In this document: positions 1 through 6,613 of the stretch, one piece after another
How positions within the stretch are numbered: the first letter of the stretch is position 1
Layout of the letters: the number at the start of each line of letters is the position of its first letter
DNA from: Actinomycetota bacterium
GTDB lineage: Bacteria; Actinomycetota; Actinomycetes; S36-B12; UBA10799
Assembly: GCA_030837445.1 (NCBI GenBank)
Contig: JAUPKM010000007.1
Location: 1-33,258, forward strand
Reading direction: 5' to 3'
Length of the DNA: 33,258 nucleotides
Notes under the pieces: model-generated
Seen by the model: the letters and a program-made list of their open reading frames with translations, nothing else
Database searches by the model: none
What the model was told of the DNA's origin: nothing
Translations under genes and position numbers: made by a program

Positions 1-171
1 ATCCGCAATGACGTGATCGTGGTCAATCGAAAGTCGATGGCTGGCGTGGAGCACAGCGGCCGATCCGCCGACGAGGACTGCGTCGGGCACTAACTGCTGG
101 AGTCTGGCGGCGGACTCCCACACCTCGACCATCGCCGCGGGAGAGTTCGATGGGGGAGTTCGCGGTTCCAC
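1..171 (-). CDS. Nucleotidyltransferase-like protein, N-terminal part (cut by window edge)
   Basis: Only the first 57 codons are inside the window; the gene continues past base 1. The visible protein contains V-L-V-G-G-S-A-A-V-L-H followed by a His/Asp-rich stretch (S-I-D-H-D-H). This resembles the N-terminal G-G-S/T nucleotide-binding motif of uncharacterised nucleotidyltransferase-fold proteins, including AbiEii-like families. The start chosen is the GTG at 171, because a -10-like box ends 7 nt before it and no Shine-Dalgarno sequence is seen. An in-frame ATG 13 codons further in is the alternative. The nucleotidyl-transfer function is inferred from the motif alone, since the metal-binding acidic residues further along are not fully visible. 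Confidence 0.55.
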   Translation of the reverse strand, partial: MEPRTPPSNSPAAMVEVWESAARLQQLVPDAVLVGGSAAVLHASHRLSIDHDHVIAD

Positions 172-178
172 GAAAACA

Positions 179-184
179 ATGTTA
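179..184 (-). promoter_or_regulatory. Leaderless-type -10 box (TAACAT) of the partial nucleotidyltransferase gene
   Basis: TAACAT on the minus strand lies 7 nt before the GTG at 171. It overlaps an inverted repeat, TTATC-n6-GATAA at 182-197, which could be an operator. No convincing -35 box is visible. Confidence 0.4.
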
Positions 185-308
185 TCAGATCAGATAAGTC
201 GAAGGTGATAGTCGATGTCCTCGTAACTGTCGCTTCGCTCGGGTTCGGCGCTTTGAGCCGAATGCAGACGCAGGTGGCTGAATTCGGCGCTTCGTGGAGG
301 GCCGCTTG

Positions 309-761
309 CTACGGATGCGCCTGCTCGTACTTGCGCAGGCCCGCCATCGCCTGTCCGCGGATCTTGTTCTTGATGATCGGCGACCACCCCAGCAGCAGGC
401 CGGCGGGACCAAGGGCCTGCCGCGACCAGGCCCAGAGGCCGAACGAGTCGCGGTGGGCGGAGATGAGGCCGTCGCGGAGAACGAAGCTGGCCTGGATGTC
501 GTTGACCACGCGACGGCCGGTGCCGCTGAACGTATAGGTCGCCACCCAGTGCGCCGAGTGGTCGGTCACTGAGTCGAAGTTGACGCTGAAGTCCTTCGCC
601 GAGGAGCAGAGCATCCGCCACATATTCCCCACCTGAGAGCCGTGCAGGTCCGTGAAGACGGGGTCGGAGAAGGTGGCGTCGGGGGTGTAGCAGGCGGCCA
701 TGGCGTCGCCGTCCAGCGATTGGAAGGCGGTGTACAACCGAGTGATGACGTCAGAACTCAT
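309..761 (-). CDS. Nuclear transport factor 2-like (SnoaL-type) family protein
   Basis: A 150-residue single-domain protein. The start M-S-S-D-V-I-T-R-L-Y-T-A-F, then G-D-A-M-A-A-C-Y-T-P-D-A-T-F-S-D-P-V-F, is the classic N-terminal helix and first strand of the NTF2/SnoaL cone fold. W-V-A-T-Y-T-F-S-G-T-G-R and then H-R-D-S-F-G-L-W fit its later beta-sheet. The family includes isomerases, cyclases, hydrolases and pure binding proteins, so no substrate can be assigned. No signal peptide or membrane segment is seen. It is transcribed away from the superinfection-immunity-like gene, and both starts have a -10 box 6 nt upstream, which implies a compact divergent promoter with leaderless mRNAs. Confidence 0.8.
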   Translation of the reverse strand: MSSDVITRLYTAFQSLDGDAMAACYTPDATFSDPVFTDLHGSQVGNMWRMLCSSAKDFSVNFDSVTDHSAHWVATYTFSGTGRRVVNDIQASFVLRDGLISAHRDSFGLWAWSRQALGPAGLLLGWSPIIKNKIRGQAMAGLRKYEQAHP

Positions 762-767
762 CCCACG

Positions 768-773
768 ACTCTA
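768..773 (-). promoter_or_regulatory. Leaderless-type -10 box (TAGAGT) of the NTF2-like gene
   Basis: TAGAGT ends 6 nt before the ATG at 761 on the minus strand. No purine-rich ribosome binding site fits between them. Confidence 0.5.
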
Positions 774-839
774 GGTGGGCAGGCCCCCGTGTCTCGCGTC
801 ACACCGGCCGTTTCAGGTCTGAGCGCAGAGCCCAATGGG

Positions 840-845
840 TACCAT
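840..845 (+). promoter_or_regulatory. Leaderless-type -10 box (TACCAT) of the superinfection-immunity-like gene
   Basis: TACCAT ends 6 nt before the ATG at 852, the same geometry as the divergent gene. Confidence 0.5.
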
Positions 846-851
846 CCCGCT

Positions 852-1088
852 ATGACACAAGTTCGGGTCGAACCCGTAGACAAGTCCTGGACGACGACGA
901 AGGTCGTCGCGGTGATCGTCGCCATCCTCACTGTCGGCTACATGCTCCCCTGGGCCATCGCCGCTGTTCGCGATGTGCCGCACTGGTCCGTTTTCTGGGT
1001 GAACCTGCTGCTCGGTTGGACCGTGATCGGCTGGATCGTGGCGCTGATCATGTCGCTACGTGCGCAGCGGCAGGTCATCGTAGGCTGA
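852..1088 (+). CDS. Small membrane protein of the superinfection immunity (T4 Imm-like) family
   Basis: A 78-residue protein with two hydrophobic segments (about residues 18-40 and 46-68) joined by a short loop. The second carries N-L-L-L-G-W-T-V-I-G-W-I-V-A-L, the signature of the Imm_superinfect family named after phage T4 Imm, followed by a basic cytoplasmic tail. In T4 this family blocks DNA injection by a second phage. Chromosomal bacterial members are common and mostly uncharacterised, so a phage-related role here is only a possibility. The start at 852 is chosen over longer upstream readings because the family begins close to the first membrane segment and a -10-like box sits 6 nt upstream. 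Confidence 0.75.
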   Translation: MTQVRVEPVDKSWTTTKVVAVIVAILTVGYMLPWAIAAVRDVPHWSVFWVNLLLGWTVIGWIVALIMSLRAQRQVIVG

Positions 1089-1097
1089 CGCGGGCGG

Positions 1098-1289
1098 TCA
1101 GTCCTCGATCCGCAAGGCTCCTGTCGGACAGGCCAATGCGGCCTGGGTCGCCTGGCTGCGGCTCGATTCCGGCGGTGTCGGGTCCAGCAGGGTGAGGAAG
1201 CCGTCAGCGCCGATCTCGAAGAGTTCCGGTGCGACGGCTTCGCACATCCCCAGCGACGCGCAGCTCGATTCGTCGTGCACGATCCTCAT
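1098..1289 (-). CDS. Ferredoxin, 3Fe-4S type, P450 partner
   Basis: A 63-residue soluble protein. C10-A-S-L-G-M-C16-E-A-V-A-P-E-L-F and the late A-C54-P-T-G-A-L give three cysteines in the spacing typical of actinobacterial 3Fe-4S ferredoxins, with the position of a fourth ligand not occupied by Cys. These proteins pass single electrons from a ferredoxin reductase to a cytochrome P450. The start ATG overlaps the P450 stop codon (ATGA), so translation is probably coupled and this is very likely the electron donor of that P450. No reductase gene is present nearby, so a general cellular reductase presumably serves. Confidence 0.88.
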   Translation of the reverse strand: MRIVHDESSCASLGMCEAVAPELFEIGADGFLTLLDPTPPESSRSQATQAALACPTGALRIED

Positions 1290-2566
1290 GTGCGAACCTC
1301 CGGTGTGAAGCGTGCGGTCATCTTGTTGACGCCGTGGAAGAAGTTGCCGTTACTGTAGGTCGGTTCGCCGACCACGGCGATATCGGGTAGCCGGGTGAGT
1401 AGCTCAGTGAAGATCGCCGCGAGTTGACGGCGGGCCAGTTGGTTGCCCAGGCAGTGATGGATGCCGCCGCCTCCGAACGACACATGTCGGTTGGGAGAGC
1501 GGGACAGGTTGAACTCCTCCGGAGAGTCGAAGACCTCCGTGTCCCAGTTGGCCGAGGCATAGAACATCACCACTTTGTCGCCGGCTGTGATCAGCTGGCC
1601 GCCAAGTTCACAATCCCTGGCTGCGGTGCGGCGAAAGGTCATGATTGGAGTCGCCCACCGGACGATCTCCTCGACTGCTACGGGCATCCGCGCGGCGAGG
1701 TCCTCCGCGAGCCACGCTCGCTGATCGGGGTAGTCGGTCAATGCCTTCATCCCGTGACTGGTGCTCTGCCGGGTGGTGTCGTTGCCGGCGATCATCAGCA
1801 GGCCGAAGAAGGAGATGATCTCGTCGTCGGTCAGCTTCTCGCCATCGACCTCTGCCTGTACCAGGGCGGTGAGTAGGTCGTCCTGTGGCTCATCTCGCCG
1901 GGCGGCGGTGAGTTCACTGGCCATCGTGCGCATCGTCACGACCGCTTCGAACAGCCTGGTCATCGGGTCCGCGCCCTGCATCAGATCCTCGTCCCGCCAG
2001 CCGCCGGCGAACTGTGCCTCATGCGCCACGGTGCGGCGATATTCCTCCGGGATTCCGACCATGTCGCAGATATTGTCCATCGGTACCAGGGCCGATACCT
2101 CGGCGACGAAGTCGACCTCGCCGCGATCGGCGATGTCATCCACGATTCGCTTCGCGTTGGCATCGATTCGATCGGAGATGCGCGCCATCTGTCGGGGAGT
2201 GAAGGCAGAGACGAGCAGTCGCCTGACTTTGCTGTGTCGTGGCGGATCCATGGCGATGAAACCCTGGCCGGCGTCGAGAAGTTCCTGTGGCATCGACTCG
2301 AACACGATGCCCTCGCCGGAAAGGAAGTCCTGGTGTCGCTTGGTCACCTCCACCAGATCCGCGTGCCGCACGACTGCCCAGAAACCCTGGTCGTTGGGGT
2401 CGACGAACAGGCCGTTCGCCACGGGTCGGTGCCAGGACACGGGGCGTTCGGCGCGAAGCTCCGCGAACACGCGTTCCCGGTCGGCGGCCGTACCCGACCA
2501 GAACTCCAAGGTCGACAGATCGGCCGGGTCGTAAGGGCGTTGGCTGCGGAGCAGGGTGGAAGTCAC
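1286..2566 (-). CDS. Cytochrome P450
   Basis: A 426-residue haem monooxygenase. Three hallmarks are visible: the I-helix oxygen-activation motif A-G-N-D-T-T-R; the K-helix E-I-V-R (ExxR); and the haem loop F-G-G-G-G-I-H-H-C372-L-G with Cys372 as axial ligand. The stretch M-D-P-P-R-H-S-K-V-R-R-L resembles the actinobacterial CYP125/CYP142/CYP124 group, which acts on sterol or branched lipid chains; that clade placement is my impression only. The reading frame is open far upstream, but the GTG at 2566 is chosen because a GGAGG sits 5 nt before it. A longer form would run into the divergent TetR gene. The ferredoxin gene overlaps its 3' end, forming a two-gene monooxygenase operon. Confidence 0.92.
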   Translation of the reverse strand: MTSTLLRSQRPYDPADLSTLEFWSGTAADRERVFAELRAERPVSWHRPVANGLFVDPNDQGFWAVVRHADLVEVTKRHQDFLSGEGIVFESMPQELLDAGQGFIAMDPPRHSKVRRLLVSAFTPRQMARISDRIDANAKRIVDDIADRGEVDFVAEVSALVPMDNICDMVGIPEEYRRTVAHEAQFAGGWRDEDLMQGADPMTRLFEAVVTMRTMASELTAARRDEPQDDLLTALVQAEVDGEKLTDDEIISFFGLLMIAGNDTTRQSTSHGMKALTDYPDQRAWLAEDLAARMPVAVEEIVRWATPIMTFRRTAARDCELGGQLITAGDKVVMFYASANWDTEVFDSPEEFNLSRSPNRHVSFGGGGIHHCLGNQLARRQLAAIFTELLTRLPDIAVVGEPTYSNGNFFHGVNKMTARFTPEVRT

Positions 2567-2605
2567 ACGTTCCTCCGAGGGTAGGTGTGCCAAGGCTCCG
2601 ACATA

Positions 2606-2622
2606 TTGATAGCACTTGTCAA
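2606..2622. promoter_or_regulatory. Candidate operator, imperfect inverted repeat (TTGA...TCAA) in the P450/tetR gap
   Basis: A 17-bp imperfect palindrome with TTGA and TCAA ends lies 40 nt before the P450 start. It resembles the perfect palindrome at 2643-2653. Two similar sites between divergent regulator and target genes are the usual layout for TetR repression. Confidence 0.4.
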
Positions 2623-2642
2623 GCAGACGCAACATTGCAGTT

Positions 2643-2653
2643 TTGACTGTCAA
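2643..2653. promoter_or_regulatory. Candidate TetR operator, perfect palindrome TTGAC-T-GTCAA
   Basis: An 11-bp perfect inverted repeat, 24 nt before the tetR start codon. It could serve both autoregulation and control of the P450 operon. Confidence 0.5.
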
Positions 2654-2677
2654 CCGATGCCACGGCAGACTGGGGCG

Positions 2678-3289
2678 ATGACGACCGCTGCGGAGATCCG
2701 CGCCGACTCCAGGCTCCGCCTGCGCGAAGCCATGTTGGCGGCCACGCATGACGAGGCTGTCACCGGCGGTTGGAGCTCGGTTCGGATGGGCGCCGTCGCG
2801 TCCCGGGTGGGAGTCAGTCGACAGACGCTGCATGCCGAATTCGGGACGAAGGAGGCGCTCGGTCAGGCTCTCGTGCTGCGGGAGGTGGAACTGTTCCTGG
2901 CCGGTGTCGTGTCTGCGCTGGCTCGGCACCCGGACGACCTGTCTGAGGGAATCTTCGAGGCGGTCACCTTCACCCTGCAGGTCACAGAAGTAAACCCGTT
3001 GCTACAGACCATCCTGGCCAGCACCTCAGGTGCGGGTGACGACACCTTGCTTCCATTGCTGACAAGTCGCGGTCAGCCTCTGCTGCAGCGGTCCTCGGAC
3101 CTCATATCCACGTGGGTGATCCGAGCACAGCCAGGGCTCGACCCGATGGTGGTCACCGACGTGATCGACAGCGTGGTGCGTCTCGTGGTCAGCCATGCTG
3201 TTGCGCCAGGCGGACCGCCCGCCACGGTCGGTCGAAGGATCGCCCGGCTGGCAGTCGCCGGGTTGGGCCCGACGTCGTTGTCGGGCTAG
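2678..3289 (+). CDS. TetR/AcrR-family transcriptional regulator
   Basis: A 203-residue protein. Residues about 10-60 form the TetR helix-turn-helix: W-S-S-V-R-M-G-A-V-A-S-R-V-G-V-S, then R-Q-T-L-H-A-E-F-G-T-K-E-A-L, matching the conserved V-S-xx-T-x-Y/H-xx-F-xx-K-xx-L core. The rest is an all-helical ligand-binding region of no recognisable subgroup. It is divergent from the P450-ferredoxin operon, so it probably represses that operon and responds to the P450 substrate or product. The ATG at 2678 is chosen because CAGACT (2666-2671) lies 6 nt upstream like other leaderless starts here; an in-frame ATG at 2657 is the alternative. A 7-bp GC-rich stem-loop covers the last codons. Confidence 0.88.
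   Translation: MTTAAEIRADSRLRLREAMLAATHDEAVTGGWSSVRMGAVASRVGVSRQTLHAEFGTKEALGQALVLREVELFLAGVVSALARHPDDLSEGIFEAVTFTLQVTEVNPLLQTILASTSGAGDDTLLPLLTSRGQPLLQRSSDLISTWVIRAQPGLDPMVVTDVIDSVVRLVVSHAVAPGGPPATVGRRIARLAVAGLGPTSLSG
3267..3286 (+). terminator. Stem-loop at the 3' end of the tetR gene
   Basis: GCCCGAC and GTCGGGC pair perfectly around a 6-nt loop, overlapping the end of the coding sequence. No T-run follows, so this is a GC-rich hairpin of the kind seen in actinobacteria, with weak terminator support. Confidence 0.35.
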
Positions 3290-3372
3290 GTCGCACTCGG
3301 CCCGACGACCGCCACTCGACCAACCACCCACCGTCAACCCGCACTGCGGGCTCGCACCTGCGCGCTCGCTGG

Positions 3373-3894
3373 CTAGGACGAGGGTGACGCGGACCCGGAG
3401 GCCTCGTCGGTTGGGCCAGCGGACGAGTCGACCGACTCCGCTGCGCCCGAGGCCGATGCGCCGCCGGGAGTGAGGGTTACGCCTGCGGCCTGGCAGACCG
3501 GCTCCAGCACTGCGAACACCTCCGCGGCGGCGGCGGCAACCTGAGCTGAGGCGCTGGCGCGGACTTCCGAAGCGGACGGTGAGGCTGCGGCGCTGAACTT
3601 GGCAACGGCCAACGTGATCGCGGCCTGAACAGCCGGCGGCGCCTCGGCCTTGATGGACTCAAGTTCAGTGCGCAACTCTTCGGCGTTCTCGCCCTTGTTG
3701 TCGATCGCAGTCTGGATCTTGGAGCAAGCGGTGGCAACCGTGAGCTGGGCAGAACTGGCCGCGCTACTCGCAACGCCGCTCAGTGAACTCCGCGCCTCGC
3801 TCGCGCTCGACGTGGATCCGGAGGTCCCCGAACTGCAGGCAGCCAGCGACACGACCCCGACGGCGGCAATTCCAACTGCGACAAGTTTCTTCAT
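3373..3894 (-). CDS. Small Ser/Ala-rich secreted lipoprotein of unknown function
   Basis: A 173-residue protein beginning M-K-K-L-V-A-V-G-I-A-A-V-G, with a lipobox L-A-A-C at residues 17-20. It should be exported, lipidated on Cys20 and anchored outside the membrane. Low-complexity Ser/Ala/Thr segments flank a more ordered middle of about 50-140. That part contains two cysteines (A-T-A-C-S-K-I and E-P-V-C-Q-A-A) that could form a disulphide. The C-terminus is again Ser/Ala-rich. A Shine-Dalgarno AGGAG lies well placed before the ATG. It matches no family I recognise. A perfect 10-bp palindrome, TTGGTACCAA (3914-3923), lies 19 nt upstream and may be an operator. Confidence 0.8.
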   Translation of the reverse strand: MKKLVAVGIAAVGVVSLAACSSGTSGSTSSASEARSSLSGVASSAASSAQLTVATACSKIQTAIDNKGENAEELRTELESIKAEAPPAVQAAITLAVAKFSAAASPSASEVRASASAQVAAAAAEVFAVLEPVCQAAGVTLTPGGASASGAAESVDSSAGPTDEASGSASPSS

Positions 3895-4080
3895 TGGCGT
3901 GGGTTCTCCTCATTTGGTACCAATTCGGTGGCTGTCGCTCCGGGACGGTCGGTCGACCCGTTCCTGGGCAGCAGATTCCTTCGATTGTGACACCTCCCCG
4001 ATTCAACATTGCTGGCGGGCGAGTAGTTTCAGGGGCGCTTCACTGTCGCGACCCACACCCCCACCCAGGGAGCAGCTCGG

Positions 4081-4893
4081 ATGGCCAAGGATCGCATCAC
4101 CGCCCAGCAAGGCGAGTTTTTCTACCGTCACGCCGGGCCCGACCAGTCGGCGCCGGCTGTGGTCCATATTCATGGTTTCGGAATCTCGGGTTCCTACCTG
4201 CTGCCGACCGCGGCGTTGCTTACAGACGAATTCGACACCTACGTCCCCGACCTACCTGGTTTCGGGCGGACGCCGGGTCCCGCGAGGCCGATGAGCATCA
4301 TCGAACTCGGCGACGCGGTGATCCGGTTCCTTGACTCGGTCGGCCTGGAGAAGGCGACCCTGGTGGGCAATTCGATGGGCTGTCCAGTGATCGGCCGGGC
4401 CGCTGAACGGCACCCGGACCGAGTCGAGCGCGCCATCCTGGTCTCGCCTGCGGGCGGAATGCACAACCGCCCAATCGGACGCGGGTTGGCACAGCTGGCC
4501 ATCGACGGGCTGCGCGAGCCGCCGTCGTTGGTCAAGGTCGCTGGACCGGACTACGCCAAGTTCGGCCTGATAAACGGCCTGCGGCTCTTCAGCGAGATGA
4601 CCAAGTCGCCGACGATCAAGATCGTCCGGGAGTTGGATACCCCCTTCCTGCTGGTCGCTGGGTCTGGGGATCCGCTGCTGCCGCCACGTAAGCGGATCGA
4701 TGAACTTGCCGCCGCGGTGCAGGCGCGCGGAAATGTCGCCATCGTCTGGCTGGACGGCCCAGCCCACGCGATCAACTTCTCCCACCCGGACCAGTTGGCC
4801 CAGGTCATTCGCGCCTACCTGCACGACCCCTCGCTGTCCTCGAGTGCGGATCTGCCGGCCAACGCAGAGGTGCTGGCCCACGCGCAGCGCTGA
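4081..4893 (+). CDS. Alpha/beta hydrolase
   Basis: A 270-residue cytosolic enzyme of the alpha/beta hydrolase fold. The oxyanion strand H-I-H-G-F-G lies at about 29-34, the nucleophile elbow G-N-S98-M-G follows, the acid is D197 in G-S-G-D-P-L, and the catalytic histidine is H229 in G-P-A-H-A-I-N-F. The full triad is therefore intact. The sequence resembles the broad C-C bond hydrolase/esterase/haloperoxidase-like group, but nothing fixes the substrate. A GGGAG lies 8 nt before the ATG. It stands alone, with about 190 nt before and 110 nt after it, and no neighbour suggests a pathway. Confidence 0.88.
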   Translation: MAKDRITAQQGEFFYRHAGPDQSAPAVVHIHGFGISGSYLLPTAALLTDEFDTYVPDLPGFGRTPGPARPMSIIELGDAVIRFLDSVGLEKATLVGNSMGCPVIGRAAERHPDRVERAILVSPAGGMHNRPIGRGLAQLAIDGLREPPSLVKVAGPDYAKFGLINGLRLFSEMTKSPTIKIVRELDTPFLLVAGSGDPLLPPRKRIDELAAAVQARGNVAIVWLDGPAHAINFSHPDQLAQVIRAYLHDPSLSSSADLPANAEVLAHAQR

Positions 4894-5007
4894 CCACGCG
4901 AATGTGGGTCGCGAGCGATTGACGCGAAAGCGATTACAGTGGGGACCACCAATCAGGTAGCCGGTGATTCGAGCTTCGAGGCGCCGGAGCCACACGAGGA
5001 GGAATGA

Positions 5008-5421
5008 ATGGCACTTGGCCCCGTCGATGTCTACATCATCGGCTTTCCCGGTAACCAGTTCACCGGTCAAATCGCGCCGGAACTGATCGACCTGATCAAC
5101 AGCGGGACGATTCGGGTGATCGACATCCTGTTGGTGATCAAGGATGCGGAGGGCGTTGTGACATCCATCGAGATGTCCGACCTCGCCTCGGACAGCGGTC
5201 CCAGCTTCATGTCCGTCGACATCGCGCAGCCGGGTGCCCTCGGCCAGGACGACGCAGAGGAGATCAGCGATGACCTGCCTCTGAACAGTTCCGCGCTGCT
5301 GCTCGCGTTCGAGAACGTCTGGGCTGGCAAGTTGGTCAGCGCGATGCAGGGTGCCGATGCGTATGTGATCGACTACATCCGCATCCCCGCCGATGTCGCC
5401 GAAGCCGTCATCACGGCATAG
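5008..5421 (+). CDS. DUF6325 family protein
   Basis: A 137-residue acidic protein with the conserved start M-A-L-G-P-V-D-V-Y-I-I-G-F-P-G-N and the central I-R-V-I-D-I-L-L-V-I-K-D, typical of the DUF6325 family. The pattern of two hydrophobic strands plus acidic middle suggests a small soluble alpha/beta fold; function is unknown. A strong AGGAGGA precedes the start. A second ATG at 5004 is out of frame. It is followed 67 nt later by a SHOCT-domain gene; this pairing recurs in actinobacteria, so the two products probably act together, possibly at the membrane, since SHOCT tails often mediate oligomerisation. Confidence 0.8.
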   Translation: MALGPVDVYIIGFPGNQFTGQIAPELIDLINSGTIRVIDILLVIKDAEGVVTSIEMSDLASDSGPSFMSVDIAQPGALGQDDAEEISDDLPLNSSALLLAFENVWAGKLVSAMQGADAYVIDYIRIPADVAEAVITA

Positions 5422-5488
5422 CCGCACCCCTCCCAGCCCGCTCGCCAGCAACTAACCAGCCCTCCACCAGCAACCGAAAGGAATCGAC

Positions 5489-5776
5489 ATGGGACTTCTT
5501 CGCATGGCCACCCGCACGGCGGTCGTCGCCGGCACGGCTACCGCCGTCTCCGGCCGCGTCGCGCATCGACAGGCCGCCAAGTACGACCAGAAGGCGCAGG
5601 AGCAGGCGGCCGCCCAGGCGCCCCCGCCCGCCGACCCGGCCCCGGCAGCGGCACCTGCGGCTCCGGCACAGGATGACTCCATGGTGCAACTGCAGAACCT
5701 TGCGGACCTGCACAGCAAGGGTGTGCTGACCGACGACGAGTTCGCTGCGGCCAAGGCCAAGATCCTCGGGATCTGA
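5489..5776 (+). CDS. SHOCT domain-containing protein
   Basis: A 95-residue protein in three parts. The N-terminus (about 1-30) is mildly hydrophobic and basic. An Ala/Pro-rich linker follows (about 42-62). The C-terminal SHOCT domain (about 66-95) reads L-Q-N-L-A-D-L-H-S-K-G-V-L-T-D-D-E-F, then A-A-A-K-A-K-I-L. SHOCT is a short helical hairpin thought to support oligomerisation. A GAAAGGA ribosome binding site lies 8 nt before the ATG. It sits directly behind the DUF6325 gene, probably in one transcript. Confidence 0.85.
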   Translation: MGLLRMATRTAVVAGTATAVSGRVAHRQAAKYDQKAQEQAAAQAPPPADPAPAAAPAAPAQDDSMVQLQNLADLHSKGVLTDDEFAAAKAKILGI

Positions 5777-5818
5777 GGATGGCGACAGCCCAGGCGCGGC
5801 AAGACGTCGAAAGGTGCG

Positions 5819-6613
5819 ATGGCTGCCGACAGAGTTGAACCGTACGCACGGCTGGCAGGGGTCTACGACGAGATAGTCGTGGACCCCTGCTATCCGCGTT
5901 GGGCCGATTTCATCGTCGATCGGTTTCGCTCCTCCTCGGCCGCGGTCGACACTGTGCTGGATGTCTGCTGCGGTACCGGCCTGCTGGCCGCAGAGCTGGT
6001 CAGCCACGGCTATCGGGTCGTCGGTGTCGACTCCTCACCGGCGATGCTGACACGCGCCGAGGCACTGCTCGGACCGGAGGCGACCCTGGTGGCGGCGACC
6101 CTGCCCGAACTGGGCGTCGACACCATCTTCGATGCGGCGATCTCCACCTTCGACGGGCTGAACTACCTGACTCGGTCGGACTTGGGTCTGAGTCTCGCCG
6201 CGATCGCGGAGCGGGTCAGGCCGGACGGTTGGTTCATCTTCGACCTGCACACCGACACCATGATGCGGTTCACGGCTGCCAATCCTGTCGTCTCCGGGGA
6301 AGCGGCGGGCAATCGGTTCGTCATCACCAGCGAGGTCGATCAAATCGCCCGCAGCTGCGACACCACCATTGAGGTGATCGAGGCGCGGCGCGGTGAGCCA
6401 TTCTCGGAACGTCACCGGCAGTACTTCCACTCGGCCGAGACGGTCCGGGCGGAGCTGGCGGCGGCGGGATTCGATGACGTGCAGGTCTTCGACGAATATT
6501 CCGACCAGCCGATCGACGACGTGACGCTACGGGCCACCTGGACTGCCCGTCGAAGCACTCGGCATCCGCGCCGCCTCGTCGAAACCACGCCAGGCACGAC
6601 GGAAGGGCGCTGA
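5819..6613 (+). CDS. Class I SAM-dependent methyltransferase
   Basis: A 264-residue protein with the Rossmann-type SAM site. Motif I is V46-L-D-V-C-C-G-T-G-L-L, followed by V-V-G-V-D-S-S-P-A-M-L (motif II acidic residue). F-D-A-A-I-S-T-F-D-G-L-N-Y-L matches motif IV/post-I regions, and G-W-F-I-F-D-L-H-T lies in the core strand. The substrate is unknown; the fold is of the small-molecule type. A GAAAGG lies before the ATG. The last 87 nt overlap the 3' end of the convergent C69 peptidase gene, so the final ~28 residues (Arg/Thr-rich, low complexity) are probably a non-essential tail. Confidence 0.85.
   Translation: MAADRVEPYARLAGVYDEIVVDPCYPRWADFIVDRFRSSSAAVDTVLDVCCGTGLLAAELVSHGYRVVGVDSSPAMLTRAEALLGPEATLVAATLPELGVDTIFDAAISTFDGLNYLTRSDLGLSLAAIAERVRPDGWFIFDLHTDTMMRFTAANPVVSGEAAGNRFVITSEVDQIARSCDTTIEVIEARRGEPFSERHRQYFHSAETVRAELAAAGFDDVQVFDEYSDQPIDDVTLRATWTARRSTRHPRRLVETTPGTTEGR

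Noticed and set aside
2567..2929. A 121-codon N-terminal extension of the P450
   Set aside because: It would cross the divergent TetR gene and its operators; a ribosome site marks the GTG at 2566.
4252..5451. A 399-codon open frame on the minus strand
   Set aside because: It lies opposite the alpha/beta hydrolase and DUF6325 genes, shows no family motif, and is explained by high GC.
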